Source: Micromonospora saelicesensis
Lineage (GTDB): Bacteria > Actinomycetota > Actinomycetes > Mycobacteriales > Micromonosporaceae
Assembly: GCF_900091575.1 (NCBI RefSeq)
Contig: NZ_FMCR01000002.1
Coordinates: 341,760 to 405,759, forward strand
Direction of reading: 5' to 3'
Length of the DNA stretch: 64,000 bases
Position 1 is the stretch's first letter. Each line of letters opens with the position of its first letter. Shown here in pieces: positions 1 to 8,247 of this stretch. A program made the translations under genes and the position numbers. Under the pieces are notes generated by a model. That model saw nothing but the letters and a program-made list of their open reading frames with translations, searched no databases and was not told the origin of the DNA.

Positions 1-1
1 C

Positions 2-73
2 CGACACGACGGGTCGTCGTGCCCCCGACACGACGGGTCGTCGTGCCCCCGACACGACGGGTCGTGGTACCCC
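2..73. repeat. 24-bp direct repeat, three copies, each with a short hairpin
   Basis: Copies lie at 2-25, 26-49 and 50-73. The first two are identical; the third differs at two bases. Each contains ACGAC-GG-GTCGT, an inverted repeat. The period is a multiple of three, and one frame stays open through it into the CDS ending at 938, reading DTTGRRAP per unit, so this is probably a protein-coding repeat and not a stand-alone DNA element. Confidence 0.75.
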
Positions 74-938
74 CGGCAGCACAACGAGCATGAGTGGCCC
101 CGACCTGGCCGCGCACCCCGAAGGCCGTGGCCGCCCGTCCGCCACGCACGGCACTGTGGGTGACGACGCAACGGTGGTCGCGGCGTACGGCGTCGACGAG
201 CCGGAGTTGGTGACCGGGGGCGGAGGGCCAGACGGGTTGCCTCCGACGGGCGGGACCGGGAGGTCGGCGCACACAGCGAGCACAGCCGACCGGTCCGGGA
301 GCCCCGGCATCAGCGGTACCAGCCCACCGGGCAGCAGCGACGTCACCGAGGTCGCGATGACCGCCGAGGCGCCGCTCGCGTCGGACGGGGGCCGACGTCC
401 GCCAACCCTCCCCCCAATCCATACCGCCCCCACTGAGATCTTGGAAGATCTCGGCCCCTCCAGGGGCGCTTACCTTCCAAGGTCCACGACTGACTCCGCC
501 GGCGTCGCCGGGGCGAGTCCGAACCGGGGGGCGGCTCGGCACGGGCGGTCAGCTGTCGGCGAGGCGGACACGGGCTGGGGGTCGACCGATGGCGGGGGGA
601 CGGCGGCCGGCGGCGTGGCGGTGACCGGCGGGGGCCTGTGGCCGGCCCTTCCGGACGATCGGTCACGGTCGGGGCAGCGGGTTGGCGAGCGAGGTGGACA
701 GGGCACCGGAAACCGGAACGGTCGGGCCGCGAGGGCCGGAGGTGTCGCCTGGAACGGCTCGGCGCAGCGCGATCCGGGCGTCGGGCGGGGGCCGGAGAGC
801 ATGGTGTTCCGGGCCGACGCCACGGCGCTCGACCCGTGGCCGGCACTGCCCGACGACACCGCGCTGTGGTCGGTCGCTGGCGCGGCGGTGGACACCGCCC
901 AGCTGAACCGGCTCGATCGGGAACAGGCGGGTGACTGA
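3..938 (+). CDS. CIS-associated low-complexity protein, 5' end outside window
   Basis: This frame is open from the window edge, so the gene is probably cut at its start; an ATG at 90 is an alternative start but has no clear ribosome-binding site. The protein starts with 8-residue DTTGRRAP units, continues as Gly/Ala/Pro/Thr/Asp-rich sequence with no predicted fold, and carries the motif WPALPDD twice, once near the middle and once near the C-terminus, where it ends in a more ordered LNRLDREQ segment. Its stop overlaps the next start (TGATG), so it is translationally coupled to the spike/baseplate genes. The function is unknown. A disordered adaptor or cargo-related factor of the injection system is an inference from position only. 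Confidence 0.6.
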   Translation, partial: DTTGRRAPDTTGRRAPDTTGRGTPGSTTSMSGPDLAAHPEGRGRPSATHGTVGDDATVVAAYGVDEPELVTGGGGPDGLPPTGGTGRSAHTASTADRSGSPGISGTSPPGSSDVTEVAMTAEAPLASDGGRRPPTLPPIHTAPTEILEDLGPSRGAYLPRSTTDSAGVAGASPNRGAARHGRSAVGEADTGWGSTDGGGTAAGGVAVTGGGLWPALPDDRSRSGQRVGERGGQGTGNRNGRAARAGGVAWNGSAQRDPGVGRGPESMVFRADATALDPWPALPDDTALWSVAGAAVDTAQLNRLDREQAGD

Positions 939-1801
939 TGGAACGCGTCGCCTTCCTCATCGACTCCTCAGGCGTTCGGGTGGACTGCCTGCTCAACCCG
1001 GAGACCGTGCAGGTGACGCGGCTCGCCGGCGTACGGCAGCGGGGTGCCGGCGGCGGGCAGCTCACCGGGTCCGGTCTGGCCGACGATCCGCTGGTCTTCA
1101 CCGGTGGTGGCCGTACCGAACTGGTGTTGGACCTACTCTTCGACGTCGACTTCGTGGAGGCGCAACTCCGTCCGGCCGACGTCCGGGTGCTCACCCGTCC
1201 GCTGTGGATGCTGGCCGAGAACTCCACTGCCGAGCATGGTTGGCTGCGACCGCCGTTGGTCCGGTTGGTCTGGGGAAAGACCTGGAACGTGCCGGGTGTG
1301 ATCATCGCGGTGGCGGAACGGTTCGACGCGTTCACCGGCACCGGGTCGCCGCGACGGTCCTGGCTGCGGCTGAAGCTGGTCCGCGCCGCCGAGACGGCCG
1401 ACCAGGCCGAGGCCGGCTTCGCCGAGGAGTTGGCCGCCGCGAGCACGCCGACCGCCGCGCCGGGCAGCGCGGTGATCGCCGCCGGTGACGGCGCTGCCGA
1501 GCCGGGTCGCTCCGGTGTGCGTTTCGACCTGCTGGCCAACGACGCGCTGGGTTCGCCGCTGCGCTGGCGGCTGCTGGCCGAACACAACCGGATCACCGAT
1601 CCCCTCGCCGTGCCGGCCGGCACCACCCTCGCCGTCCCACCGACCGCCGGCGCGGGTTCGGTGACCGGGTTGGCGCGGGCGGTAGCGGGTGCGGTGGGCG
1701 CGGGAGCGTCGTACCTGGGCGCCTCGGTCGCCAGCGCGCCGTGGGATACGGCCACCGGCGCGGCTCCGAGCGGGTCCGGCAATCCCCGGGGTATGCCATG
1801 A
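938..1801 (+). CDS. CIS tube/spike adaptor protein (Pvc7/LysM-adaptor-like)
   Basis: A 287-residue protein. Its first ~160 residues (start MERVAFLIDS; NPETVQVTRLAGVRQ; central WMLAENST; VWGKTWNVPGVI) resemble the CIS tube-associated adaptor family that joins the inner tube to the spike. The C-terminal third is Ala/Gly-rich with a LysM-like stretch (LLANDALGSPLRWRLLAEHN, then an IPAGT-like AVPAGT), as in related adaptors where a LysM follows. The ATG at 938 overlaps the previous stop and the gene ends in an ATGA overlap with the spike gene. Family assignment is from recalled motifs and from the order adaptor-spike-tip-wedge. Confidence 0.8.
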   Translation: MERVAFLIDSSGVRVDCLLNPETVQVTRLAGVRQRGAGGGQLTGSGLADDPLVFTGGGRTELVLDLLFDVDFVEAQLRPADVRVLTRPLWMLAENSTAEHGWLRPPLVRLVWGKTWNVPGVIIAVAERFDAFTGTGSPRRSWLRLKLVRAAETADQAEAGFAEELAAASTPTAAPGSAVIAAGDGAAEPGRSGVRFDLLANDALGSPLRWRLLAEHNRITDPLAVPAGTTLAVPPTAGAGSVTGLARAVAGAVGAGASYLGASVASAPWDTATGAAPSGSGNPRGMP

Positions 1802-3390
1802 CCAGCGTCGCGCCCCGGGCGTTGATCGTCCTGCTCGACGGCGTCGAGCTGGTCGGTGCGGCTCGTCAGCGGGTCCGCTCACTGCGGGTGGCGGCCCGGC
1901 TCGACCAGCCCACCCAGGCCGAGCTGGTGCTCGCCACCACCGCCGGGACCGGCGCGTTCGACCCGGCGGTACGCCCCGGCACGGCCCTCGACGTACGGCT
2001 CGCCGACCACGCGGACGCCCTGTTCACCGGTGAGGTCACCTGCGTGGAGGTGGAGTACGCCGCCGACGGGGCGGCGGTGCTGCGGCTGCGGGCGTACGAC
2101 CCGCTGCACCGGCTGCGCAAGCGGCAGGGGTTGCGGGTCTTCACCTCGGTGACCGCCGTCGATCTGGCCCGGGAGCTGTGCGGCGCGGTGGGGCTGGCGG
2201 TGACCGCCGAGGTCGACGGCCCTCGGTTGGAGCGGCTGCTCCAGCACCGGCACAGCGATCTGGAGCTGCTGCGCGAGGTGGCCGGCCGGGCCGGGCTGCA
2301 CCTGGCCGCCGACGGTGACGGCCTGCGGCTGGTCACCCTCGCCGGCTACGGGGAGCCGGTCGCGTTGACGCTCGGCGCCGGGGTGCACACAGTGCGGCTG
2401 TCCACCAACACCGACCAGGCCAGCGGTGCCAGCGCGGCGCTGGGCTGGCACCCGCAGCGGGCCGAGGTGATCAGCCAGCAGGTCGACGAGGCGCGCTGCG
2501 GCCGACCCGCCGACGACCGCCCGGACCCGACCGACGTGGGTGCCGACGGCGTTCGCACCGCCGTGGACCAGCCCGGCCGCAGCGACGACGAGTTGGCGGC
2601 GCTGGCCCAGGCCCGGTTGGACACCCGGGCGGCGGCGCTGGCCACGGCCGAGGGGGTGGCCGAGGGCGATCCGGCACTACGGCCGGGGCGCCGCGTCGAC
2701 CTCGGCGGGGTGCCCGACCCGGTCGCCGGGACGTACGTGCTGACCGAGGTGGTGCACACAGTGGACGGTAACGGGCACCTGACCCGCTTCTCCACGGTGC
2801 CGCCGGCCGCCCCGGCGACCCCGACCGGCGGGGCGGTGGTCACCCTCGGCAGCGTCACCGACGTCGCCGACCCGGACGGGCTGGGGCGGGTCCGGTTGAC
2901 CCTGCCGGCGTACGGGGACCTGGACGTCGGCTGGCTCGCCGTGCTCTGCCCCGGGGCCGGACCGGGCAAGGGTCTGGTGGCGTTGCCCGATCCGGGTGAC
3001 ACCGTGCTGGTGGTGCTGCCCGGCGGCGAGCCGGCCTCGGGCATCGTGCTCGGTTCGCTGTTCGGCGCCGTCGAGCCGTACGACGCGGGCATCGACGACG
3101 GAAAGGCCCGCCGCTGGACGATGCGCACCGCCGGCGGGCAGTCGATCGTCGTTGACGACGTGCGGCGCAGTCTGCGGCTGGGCACCGAGGGCGGCAGCTT
3201 CCTGGAGCTGACCCCCGACCTGGCCATCCTGCACGCGGCGTCCGACCTGGTGATCTCCGCGCCCGGCCGGGCCATGGTGGTGCGCGCCCGCAGCGTGGAC
3301 TTCCTGCACGCCGACTCGACCGAGGACCCGACCACCGCGGCGGAGCGGGCCCGTTCGCTCGCCCGCGCCCACCACGAAGGAGGCGGCTGA
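1798..3390 (+). CDS. CIS spike protein, VgrG/gp5-gpD-like
   Basis: A 530-residue protein that would form the trimeric central spike. The N-terminal ~330 residues resemble the gp27/gpD part of VgrG proteins (YDPLHRLRKRQGLRVFTSVT; LLQHRHSDLELLREVAGRAG, the typical segment before the late-control-gene-D fold). Residues ~345-440 look like the gp5 OB-fold (VTDVADPDGLGRVRLTLPAY, then WLAVLCPGAGPGKG and LPDPGDTVLVV). The rest is a short beta-rich stalk. The start is the ATG at 1798, in ATGA overlap with the upstream gene; a longer open frame begins at 1741 but would overlap that gene by 60 bases. The stop overlaps the tip gene. No extra effector domain is seen at the C-terminus. Confidence 0.88.
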   Translation: MTSVAPRALIVLLDGVELVGAARQRVRSLRVAARLDQPTQAELVLATTAGTGAFDPAVRPGTALDVRLADHADALFTGEVTCVEVEYAADGAAVLRLRAYDPLHRLRKRQGLRVFTSVTAVDLARELCGAVGLAVTAEVDGPRLERLLQHRHSDLELLREVAGRAGLHLAADGDGLRLVTLAGYGEPVALTLGAGVHTVRLSTNTDQASGASAALGWHPQRAEVISQQVDEARCGRPADDRPDPTDVGADGVRTAVDQPGRSDDELAALAQARLDTRAAALATAEGVAEGDPALRPGRRVDLGGVPDPVAGTYVLTEVVHTVDGNGHLTRFSTVPPAAPATPTGGAVVTLGSVTDVADPDGLGRVRLTLPAYGDLDVGWLAVLCPGAGPGKGLVALPDPGDTVLVVLPGGEPASGIVLGSLFGAVEPYDAGIDDGKARRWTMRTAGGQSIVVDDVRRSLRLGTEGGSFLELTPDLAILHAASDLVISAPGRAMVVRARSVDFLHADSTEDPTTAAERARSLARAHHEGGG

Positions 3391-3728
3391 TGCGCTGGAT
3401 CCACCGTGACTCCGTGATCACCTGCGATCACGACGGCCGGGCCGAGAACCGACCCTCGCGGCAGTGGGTGACCGTCACCGGTGTGCCCGTGCTCGTCGAC
3501 GACGACCCGGAGGGACGCACAATCGTTGCCTGCCCGAACTACGGCCCGACCATCAAGCCGTGCACGACGACGCTGACCGTCCGGGTCGGCTACAGCGACT
3601 GGGTCCGCGTCGACGGGCACCGGGTGGTGCTGTCGCACCTGGAGGGGTTCACCAACGGCACACCGCCAGGGCTGGTCAAGCACACGGTGCGCGACCCCCG
3701 CCAGCAGTTCCTGGGGGCGGACCGATGA
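3390..3728 (+). CDS. PAAR-like spike-tip protein of the CIS
   Basis: A 112-residue protein beginning MRWIHRDSVITCDHDGRA, with Cys residues near positions 12, 49 and 58 and conserved-looking patterns CPNYGPTIKPC and GHRVVLSHLEGFTNGTPPG. Size, position directly after the spike gene and the Cys/His-containing beta-rich sequence fit the PAAR-like caps that sharpen VgrG spikes and bind a metal. Overlap with the gene on each side (one base on the left, ATGA on the right) places it firmly in the operon. The exact PAAR subfamily is uncertain. Confidence 0.7.
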   Translation: MRWIHRDSVITCDHDGRAENRPSRQWVTVTGVPVLVDDDPEGRTIVACPNYGPTIKPCTTTLTVRVGYSDWVRVDGHRVVLSHLEGFTNGTPPGLVKHTVRDPRQQFLGADR

Positions 3729-4159
3729 GGGCCTTCCGCTTCGTCGGCGCCGGCTTCGACGCCGGCCGCACCGGCGGGTTGGCGCTCACCGCGGCCGGCG
3801 GCCTGGCGATGACCGAGGGCGACGAGAGCGTACGGCAGGCGCTGTTCCTGCTCCTGTCGACCACGCCGGGCGAGCGGTTGATGCGGCCCGGGTACGGCTC
3901 CCGGCTGCACCGGTTGGTCTTCGCGCCCAACGATGACACCACTGCCGGTCTGGCCATCCACTACGTCCGGCAGGCCATCGCCCGGTGGGAGCCCCGGGTC
4001 GAGGTGATCGACGTGGACGCCGGGCCGGACGCGGACGACGCGTGGCGGTTGGTGATCCGGTTGGACTACCGGGTGCGGGCCAGCCTGACCCCCGGGCAAC
4101 TGGTCTTCTCCGTGGATCTGCTCCCGGTCGACGAGCCCGCCCAGGGAGGAGCGTCATGA
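3725..4159 (+). CDS. gp25-like baseplate wedge protein of the CIS
   Basis: A 144-residue protein with the hallmark GPW/gp25 pattern: an early SVRQALFLLLSTTPGERLMR followed by PGYGSRL, then the DD-rich stretch and a C-terminal strand region. In T4 and in related injection systems this protein starts sheath polymerisation at the baseplate. The ATG at 3725 is in ATGA overlap with the upstream stop; a longer open frame from 3464 would overlap the tip gene, so the short form is preferred. Nothing is missing relative to the family. Confidence 0.9.
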   Translation: MRAFRFVGAGFDAGRTGGLALTAAGGLAMTEGDESVRQALFLLLSTTPGERLMRPGYGSRLHRLVFAPNDDTTAGLAIHYVRQAIARWEPRVEVIDVDAGPDADDAWRLVIRLDYRVRASLTPGQLVFSVDLLPVDEPAQGGAS

Positions 4160-6825
4160 CGCTGCCCGTGCCGCATCTGGACGATCGCGGTTTCCTCGAC
4201 CTGGTCACCGAGGCCCGGGAACGGATCCGCCAGTCCTGCCCGGCGTGGACCGACCTGTCCGCGCACGACCCCGGCATGGCGCTGGTGGAGACGTTCGCGC
4301 ACCTCACCGAGGTGATGATCTACCGGTTGAACCAGTTGCCGGAGAAGGCGTACGTCTCGTTTCTGAACCTGCTCGGGGTCACCCGGCACGCGCCGACCGC
4401 GGCCTGGGCGGACGTCCGGTTCACCCGTACCGGCACCGATCGCGGTGCGGTCCGGATCCCGGCCGGGCTGCGGGTCGCCGCGGCCCGGGGCGCGGACCCT
4501 CGGCCGGTCGTGTTCGTCACCACCGAGCCGACGCTGCTGCCCGCCGACGAGACGTCGGTGACGGTACGGATGCACCACTGCGAACCGGTCGAAGCGGAGT
4601 TGCTCGGGGTGGGCACAGGCCAGCCGGGACAGGTGCTGCGCGCGACGCACGCGCCGCTGACACACACCGCCGAGGCGCTGGACCTGTTGCTCGGGGTGGA
4701 GGTGCCGGCCGGCACTGTCGAGCTGGGCGCGGCGGCCCGCGAGCACGACGGTCGCACGTTCGAGATCTGGCAGCCGGTGGACAGCTTCGCCGGGCTCGGT
4801 CCGCAGGCCAAGGCGTACCTGGTCGACCGCTGCTCCGGCACTGTCATCTTCGCCCCGGCCCTCGACCTGCGACCCACCGCCGGGGCGACCCACGGCGAGG
4901 CCACGGCCGACGCGGCCACGCCGACGAGCACCGTGCCGCCGGTGACCGTCGCGGCGGTGCCGCCGGCCGGACGGCAGATCCGGCTCTGGTACCGCGCCGG
5001 TGGCGGGCCCACCGGCAACGTGGCGGCGGGCACGCTGACCAGCCTGCGCGACCCACTACCCGGGGTACGCGTGGACAACCCCACCCCGGCGGCCGGCGGC
5101 CGGGAGATGGAGGCGCTGGAGTCCGTGCTGCTGCGCGGCCCGTACGAGTTCTTCGCCCAGCAGCGGGCGGTCACCGCCCGCGACTTCGAGGTCCTCGCGA
5201 CCAGTTCCGGGGCGGTGGCGCGGGCGCGGGCGTTCACCCGCGCGGCGGTGTACAGCTTCGCCCGGCCGGGCGAGGTCGAGGTGGTGCTGGTGCCGTACGT
5301 GCCGGAGGCGGCCCGACCGGGCGGTCGGCTGCCGGTGGCGGTGCTGCGCGAGCACGAGGTGCCCGAGGCGCGCCACCGGGTCGAGGCGGACCTGGAGGAA
5401 CGCCGGATGGTCGGCATCCGCTCCCGGGCCACCTGGGCGCGGTTCAAGGCGGTGTCCGTGCGGGCCCGGGTGGTGGTCCGCCGCGAGGAGGACGTGGACG
5501 CGGTCCGTCGCCGCATCCACGACCGGCTGCACCAGACGTTGAGTCCGCTGCCCACCGCGCTCAACCCGACCGGCTGGCCGTTCGGCGAGCCGCTGCGGGC
5601 GTCCAACGTGTACCGGCTGCTGGAGCACGCCGAGCCGGGGGTGCGCTACGTCGAGTCGGTGCGGTTCGTGGTCGACGAGGCCCCCGACGCCGACGTCCGG
5701 GCCCTGGCCGTGGACCAGTACCAGCCGCGCACCTGGTACGCCGGGCGCGGCCCGGTGCTGTTCCGCTCCAGCAACGGCGGCGCGGGCTGGGAACCGGCCG
5801 GTCGCTTCGACGACGAGACGGTGCTGCGGGTGGCACCCGCGCCCGCGCCGGTGCGACCGGGCATCGTCGCTCGTCCCGGCTCGGTGGCCGTGGTGACGCT
5901 GCGCGCCTCGGGCGGCTCCCGGGTGCACCTGAGCACCGACCTGGGCGAGACGTGGTCGCTGCTCACCGACCTGGACTCGCGGATCTCCGACGTGGCCTGG
6001 CTGGACCGCGACGGCGCGGGCGCGCTGCTGGTGGCCACCGACACCGGCCTGTACGAGGTGTCGCTGCTGCCCGGGGCGGTGCCGTTGCAGATCCTGGTCG
6101 ACCCGTCCGACGCCGACCGGGGCTTCTACGCGGTCCGTACGTTCGTCTCCGAGCGGGGCGCGCCGGGGGTGGCGGTGGCCGCGCAGGCCAGCTTCGGGGT
6201 GTACCTGTCGACCAGCGGCGGCCGACCCGGCAGCTTCAACCACGTCGGTCTGGCCAACGTGGACAACCGGGTCCTCGCCGTGCAGTACGACGGCCCGGCC
6301 ACCCTGCTGTGGAGCGGCGCCGGCGAACCGGACCCGAAGAAGCCCGGCCAGGGCTGCCACCGCACCCGGCTGTTCGAGTCCGACGTGAAGTGGCAGTCGA
6401 TGCAGGCCGGGTGGCTCGGCGGCACCTGCCGGGACCTCGCGTTCACCGGCCAGCAGGCGGTGGCGGCCACGCAGAGCGGCGGGGTGCTGCGGCTGGACAC
6501 CCTGGCCGCCCAGCCGCAGTGGCAGGCGGTGTCGGTCAACTGCGGGTTGCCGTTGCGGGACCGGACCCGGTTCGTGCCGGTCGACGCCATCGCGGTGAGC
6601 GGCCCGACGGCCGCCAGCACGACAGCCGGCGGCACCGGCGCGGCGGAGCGGTTGATCCTGGCCAGCGGCGAACGCGGCGTGCACCGCAGCGCCGACGCGG
6701 TCACCTGGACGCCCAGTGCCAACCAGGCCACCGCCGACGTGGTGACCGTCCCCGATACCTGGCTGCTCTGCTCCGGCGAGCACGACATCGAGGTGGTGCG
6801 CCAGGATGCGACGCTCGGCGATTGA
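4156..6825 (+). CDS. gp6/J-like baseplate protein with C-terminal Asp-box propeller region
   Basis: An 889-residue protein. The N-terminal ~500 residues match the gp6/Pvc11-type baseplate family (DLSAHDPGMALVETFAHLTE; YRLNQLPEKAYVSFLNLLG; RAVTARDFEVLA; LNPTGWPFG, a late baseplate-J signature). From about residue 525 the sequence changes to BNR/Asp-box-like repeats: FRSSNGGAGWE, LSTDLGETWS (a textbook Asp-box), LSTSGGRPGSF and HRSADAVTWT, spaced like blades of a beta-propeller. Baseplate J homologues in simpler systems end before this region. The ATG at 4156 is in ATGA overlap with the gp25-like gene, and the end overlaps the next gene by 20 bases. The role of the propeller is unknown; contact with a surface or partner is an inference. 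Confidence 0.88.
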   Translation: MTLPVPHLDDRGFLDLVTEARERIRQSCPAWTDLSAHDPGMALVETFAHLTEVMIYRLNQLPEKAYVSFLNLLGVTRHAPTAAWADVRFTRTGTDRGAVRIPAGLRVAAARGADPRPVVFVTTEPTLLPADETSVTVRMHHCEPVEAELLGVGTGQPGQVLRATHAPLTHTAEALDLLLGVEVPAGTVELGAAAREHDGRTFEIWQPVDSFAGLGPQAKAYLVDRCSGTVIFAPALDLRPTAGATHGEATADAATPTSTVPPVTVAAVPPAGRQIRLWYRAGGGPTGNVAAGTLTSLRDPLPGVRVDNPTPAAGGREMEALESVLLRGPYEFFAQQRAVTARDFEVLATSSGAVARARAFTRAAVYSFARPGEVEVVLVPYVPEAARPGGRLPVAVLREHEVPEARHRVEADLEERRMVGIRSRATWARFKAVSVRARVVVRREEDVDAVRRRIHDRLHQTLSPLPTALNPTGWPFGEPLRASNVYRLLEHAEPGVRYVESVRFVVDEAPDADVRALAVDQYQPRTWYAGRGPVLFRSSNGGAGWEPAGRFDDETVLRVAPAPAPVRPGIVARPGSVAVVTLRASGGSRVHLSTDLGETWSLLTDLDSRISDVAWLDRDGAGALLVATDTGLYEVSLLPGAVPLQILVDPSDADRGFYAVRTFVSERGAPGVAVAAQASFGVYLSTSGGRPGSFNHVGLANVDNRVLAVQYDGPATLLWSGAGEPDPKKPGQGCHRTRLFESDVKWQSMQAGWLGGTCRDLAFTGQQAVAATQSGGVLRLDTLAAQPQWQAVSVNCGLPLRDRTRFVPVDAIAVSGPTAASTTAGGTGAAERLILASGERGVHRSADAVTWTPSANQATADVVTVPDTWLLCSGEHDIEVVRQDATLGD

Positions 6826-7321
6826 GCGGCTGCTGCCCGCCGCCTACCAGCGGGCCTGCGTGCCGGGCAGCGTGCTCTGGGCGCTGCTGGACGTGATGGA
6901 GGGGCTGCACGCCCCGGACGAGGCGATCCTCGCCGAGGTGGACGCGCTGTTCGACCCGTACCGGGCGCCGGACGGGCTGGTCGTGCGGTTGACCCGCTGG
7001 GTGGCCATGGACCACGTGGTGGCCTCGCCCCGGCCGGACACCCCACTGCCGCTGCCGGTGGGTCGGCTGCGCGACCTGGTGGCCAACGCCGCGCTGCTGG
7101 CCCGCTGGCGCGGCACCCCGTACGGAATGCGCCGCGCCCTGGAGCTGGCCACCGGGATGTCGGGCTTCGCCATCGACGAGCCCGCCGAGCGGGCCTTCCA
7201 CGTCGTGGTGCGGGTGCCGGTCGCCGCCGCCGGCCAGCTCGCCGTGATCACCCGCATCGTCGAGGCGGAGAAACCCGCCTCGGCCACTGTCGAGATCGTC
7301 CTGGAAGAGGAGTCGTCATGA
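6806..7321 (+). CDS. gp7/tail-protein-I-like baseplate protein of the CIS
   Basis: A 171-residue protein (RLLPAAYQRACVPGSVLWALL; VDALFDPYRAPDGLVVRLTRW; LLARWRGTPYGMRRALELATG). These are the usual blocks of phage tail protein I and Pvc12-like wedge proteins, which pair with the gp6-like protein in the baseplate. It starts 20 bases inside the gp6-like gene and ends in an ATGA overlap with the membrane-protein gene, so its expression is coupled to both. It is shorter than the Photorhabdus counterpart, as is common in actinobacterial systems. Confidence 0.85.
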   Translation: MRRSAIERLLPAAYQRACVPGSVLWALLDVMEGLHAPDEAILAEVDALFDPYRAPDGLVVRLTRWVAMDHVVASPRPDTPLPLPVGRLRDLVANAALLARWRGTPYGMRRALELATGMSGFAIDEPAERAFHVVVRVPVAAAGQLAVITRIVEAEKPASATVEIVLEEESS

Positions 7322-8247
7322 CCACCGAGTGGGCGGTCGTCGCCGCCGCCGAGCAGTTCACCCTCGACCCGCGCAACAGCGGCGAGCTGACCTTCACCGT
7401 CTCCAACCCGGGCAACGCGCCGGACACAGTGGTGTTCGACGTGGCACCCGGTGACGGCTCCCAGCGGGCGTGGTTCACCGTCGCCGAACCCCAACGGGTG
7501 GTGCCCGGCCAGGGCTCGGTGTCGTTCCTGGTCAAGCTCGCCGTGCCGGCCGGCACCCCGCCCCGCCGCTACGACATGACCGGGTTCGCGTACTCGGCGA
7601 ACACCGCGCCGGAGGAGAGTTCCCGCTCCAGCGGCCGGGTCACGTACGAGGTGCGGGCGGTCGCGCCGCCACGGCGTACCCCGTGGTTGTGGATCGCCGC
7701 CGCGGCGGCGTTGGTGCTGGTGGTGGTCGCCGTGGGGGTGGTGTTGCTGACCCGCGACGGCGAGCCGGCCCCCGGCGAGCCGCGGGTGGTCACCGTGGAG
7801 GCGGAGAGCCTGGTGGAGGGTGCGGTGATCAAGTCGCCGCAGAACAGCAAGGCGGCCGTGGGCGCGCAGCCCAACTGCTGTGGGGTGACCTGGTCCGGGG
7901 ACAAGCAACTCTTCTTCACGGGGCTGGCGATCGGCGATCAGGTCACCGTGACGGTGCAGATCCCGGCCGACGGCACCTGGCGTTTCGCCGCGGTACGCAC
8001 CACGGCCCTCGACTACGCCAACACCGTCTTCGCCATCGACGGCAACCAGGTCGGCGGCACGTTCCTCGGCTTCACGCCGACGGTGCGCAAGACGGAGTTC
8101 CTGGACGTCGGCACGGTCCGGCTCGCCAAGGGCCCCCACCAGGTGACGCTGCTGGTGGTCGGCAAGACGCAGGGCACGAACTCCTACTTCGCCGGGGTGG
8201 ACACGATCCGGTTCACCGAGATCGTGGCGCAGGCCGTGGCGCGATGA
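7318..8247 (+). CDS. single-pass membrane protein of the CIS operon, CisA-like in topology
   Basis: A 309-residue protein. Residues 1-120 lack a signal peptide and form an Ig/NEW3-like beta domain (FTLDPRNSGELTFTVSNPG). One transmembrane helix follows at ~122-145 (WLWIAAAAALVLVVVAVGVV), then a ~160-residue extracytoplasmic domain beginning VTVEAESLVEGAV and ending YFAGVDTIRF, which resembles a CBM6/CBM35-type carbohydrate-binding fold. Streptomyces cytoplasmic CIS are known to need a conserved one-helix membrane protein, CisA, with a cytoplasmic arm and an outside domain. Position after the baseplate genes and the topology fit that role, but homology was not tested. It overlaps both neighbours by four bases. 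Confidence 0.75.
   Translation: MTTEWAVVAAAEQFTLDPRNSGELTFTVSNPGNAPDTVVFDVAPGDGSQRAWFTVAEPQRVVPGQGSVSFLVKLAVPAGTPPRRYDMTGFAYSANTAPEESSRSSGRVTYEVRAVAPPRRTPWLWIAAAAALVLVVVAVGVVLLTRDGEPAPGEPRVVTVEAESLVEGAVIKSPQNSKAAVGAQPNCCGVTWSGDKQLFFTGLAIGDQVTVTVQIPADGTWRFAAVRTTALDYANTVFAIDGNQVGGTFLGFTPTVRKTEFLDVGTVRLAKGPHQVTLLVVGKTQGTNSYFAGVDTIRFTEIVAQAVAR

Noticed and set aside
2..73. CRISPR-like array
   Set aside because: The 24-bp units are directly adjacent with no spacers and keep a reading frame, so this is a tandem repeat.
343..1782. Long leftward open frame opposite the first CIS genes
   Set aside because: It is antisense to two coupled genes, Ser/Arg/Pro-rich without motifs, and arises from GC-rich codon bias.
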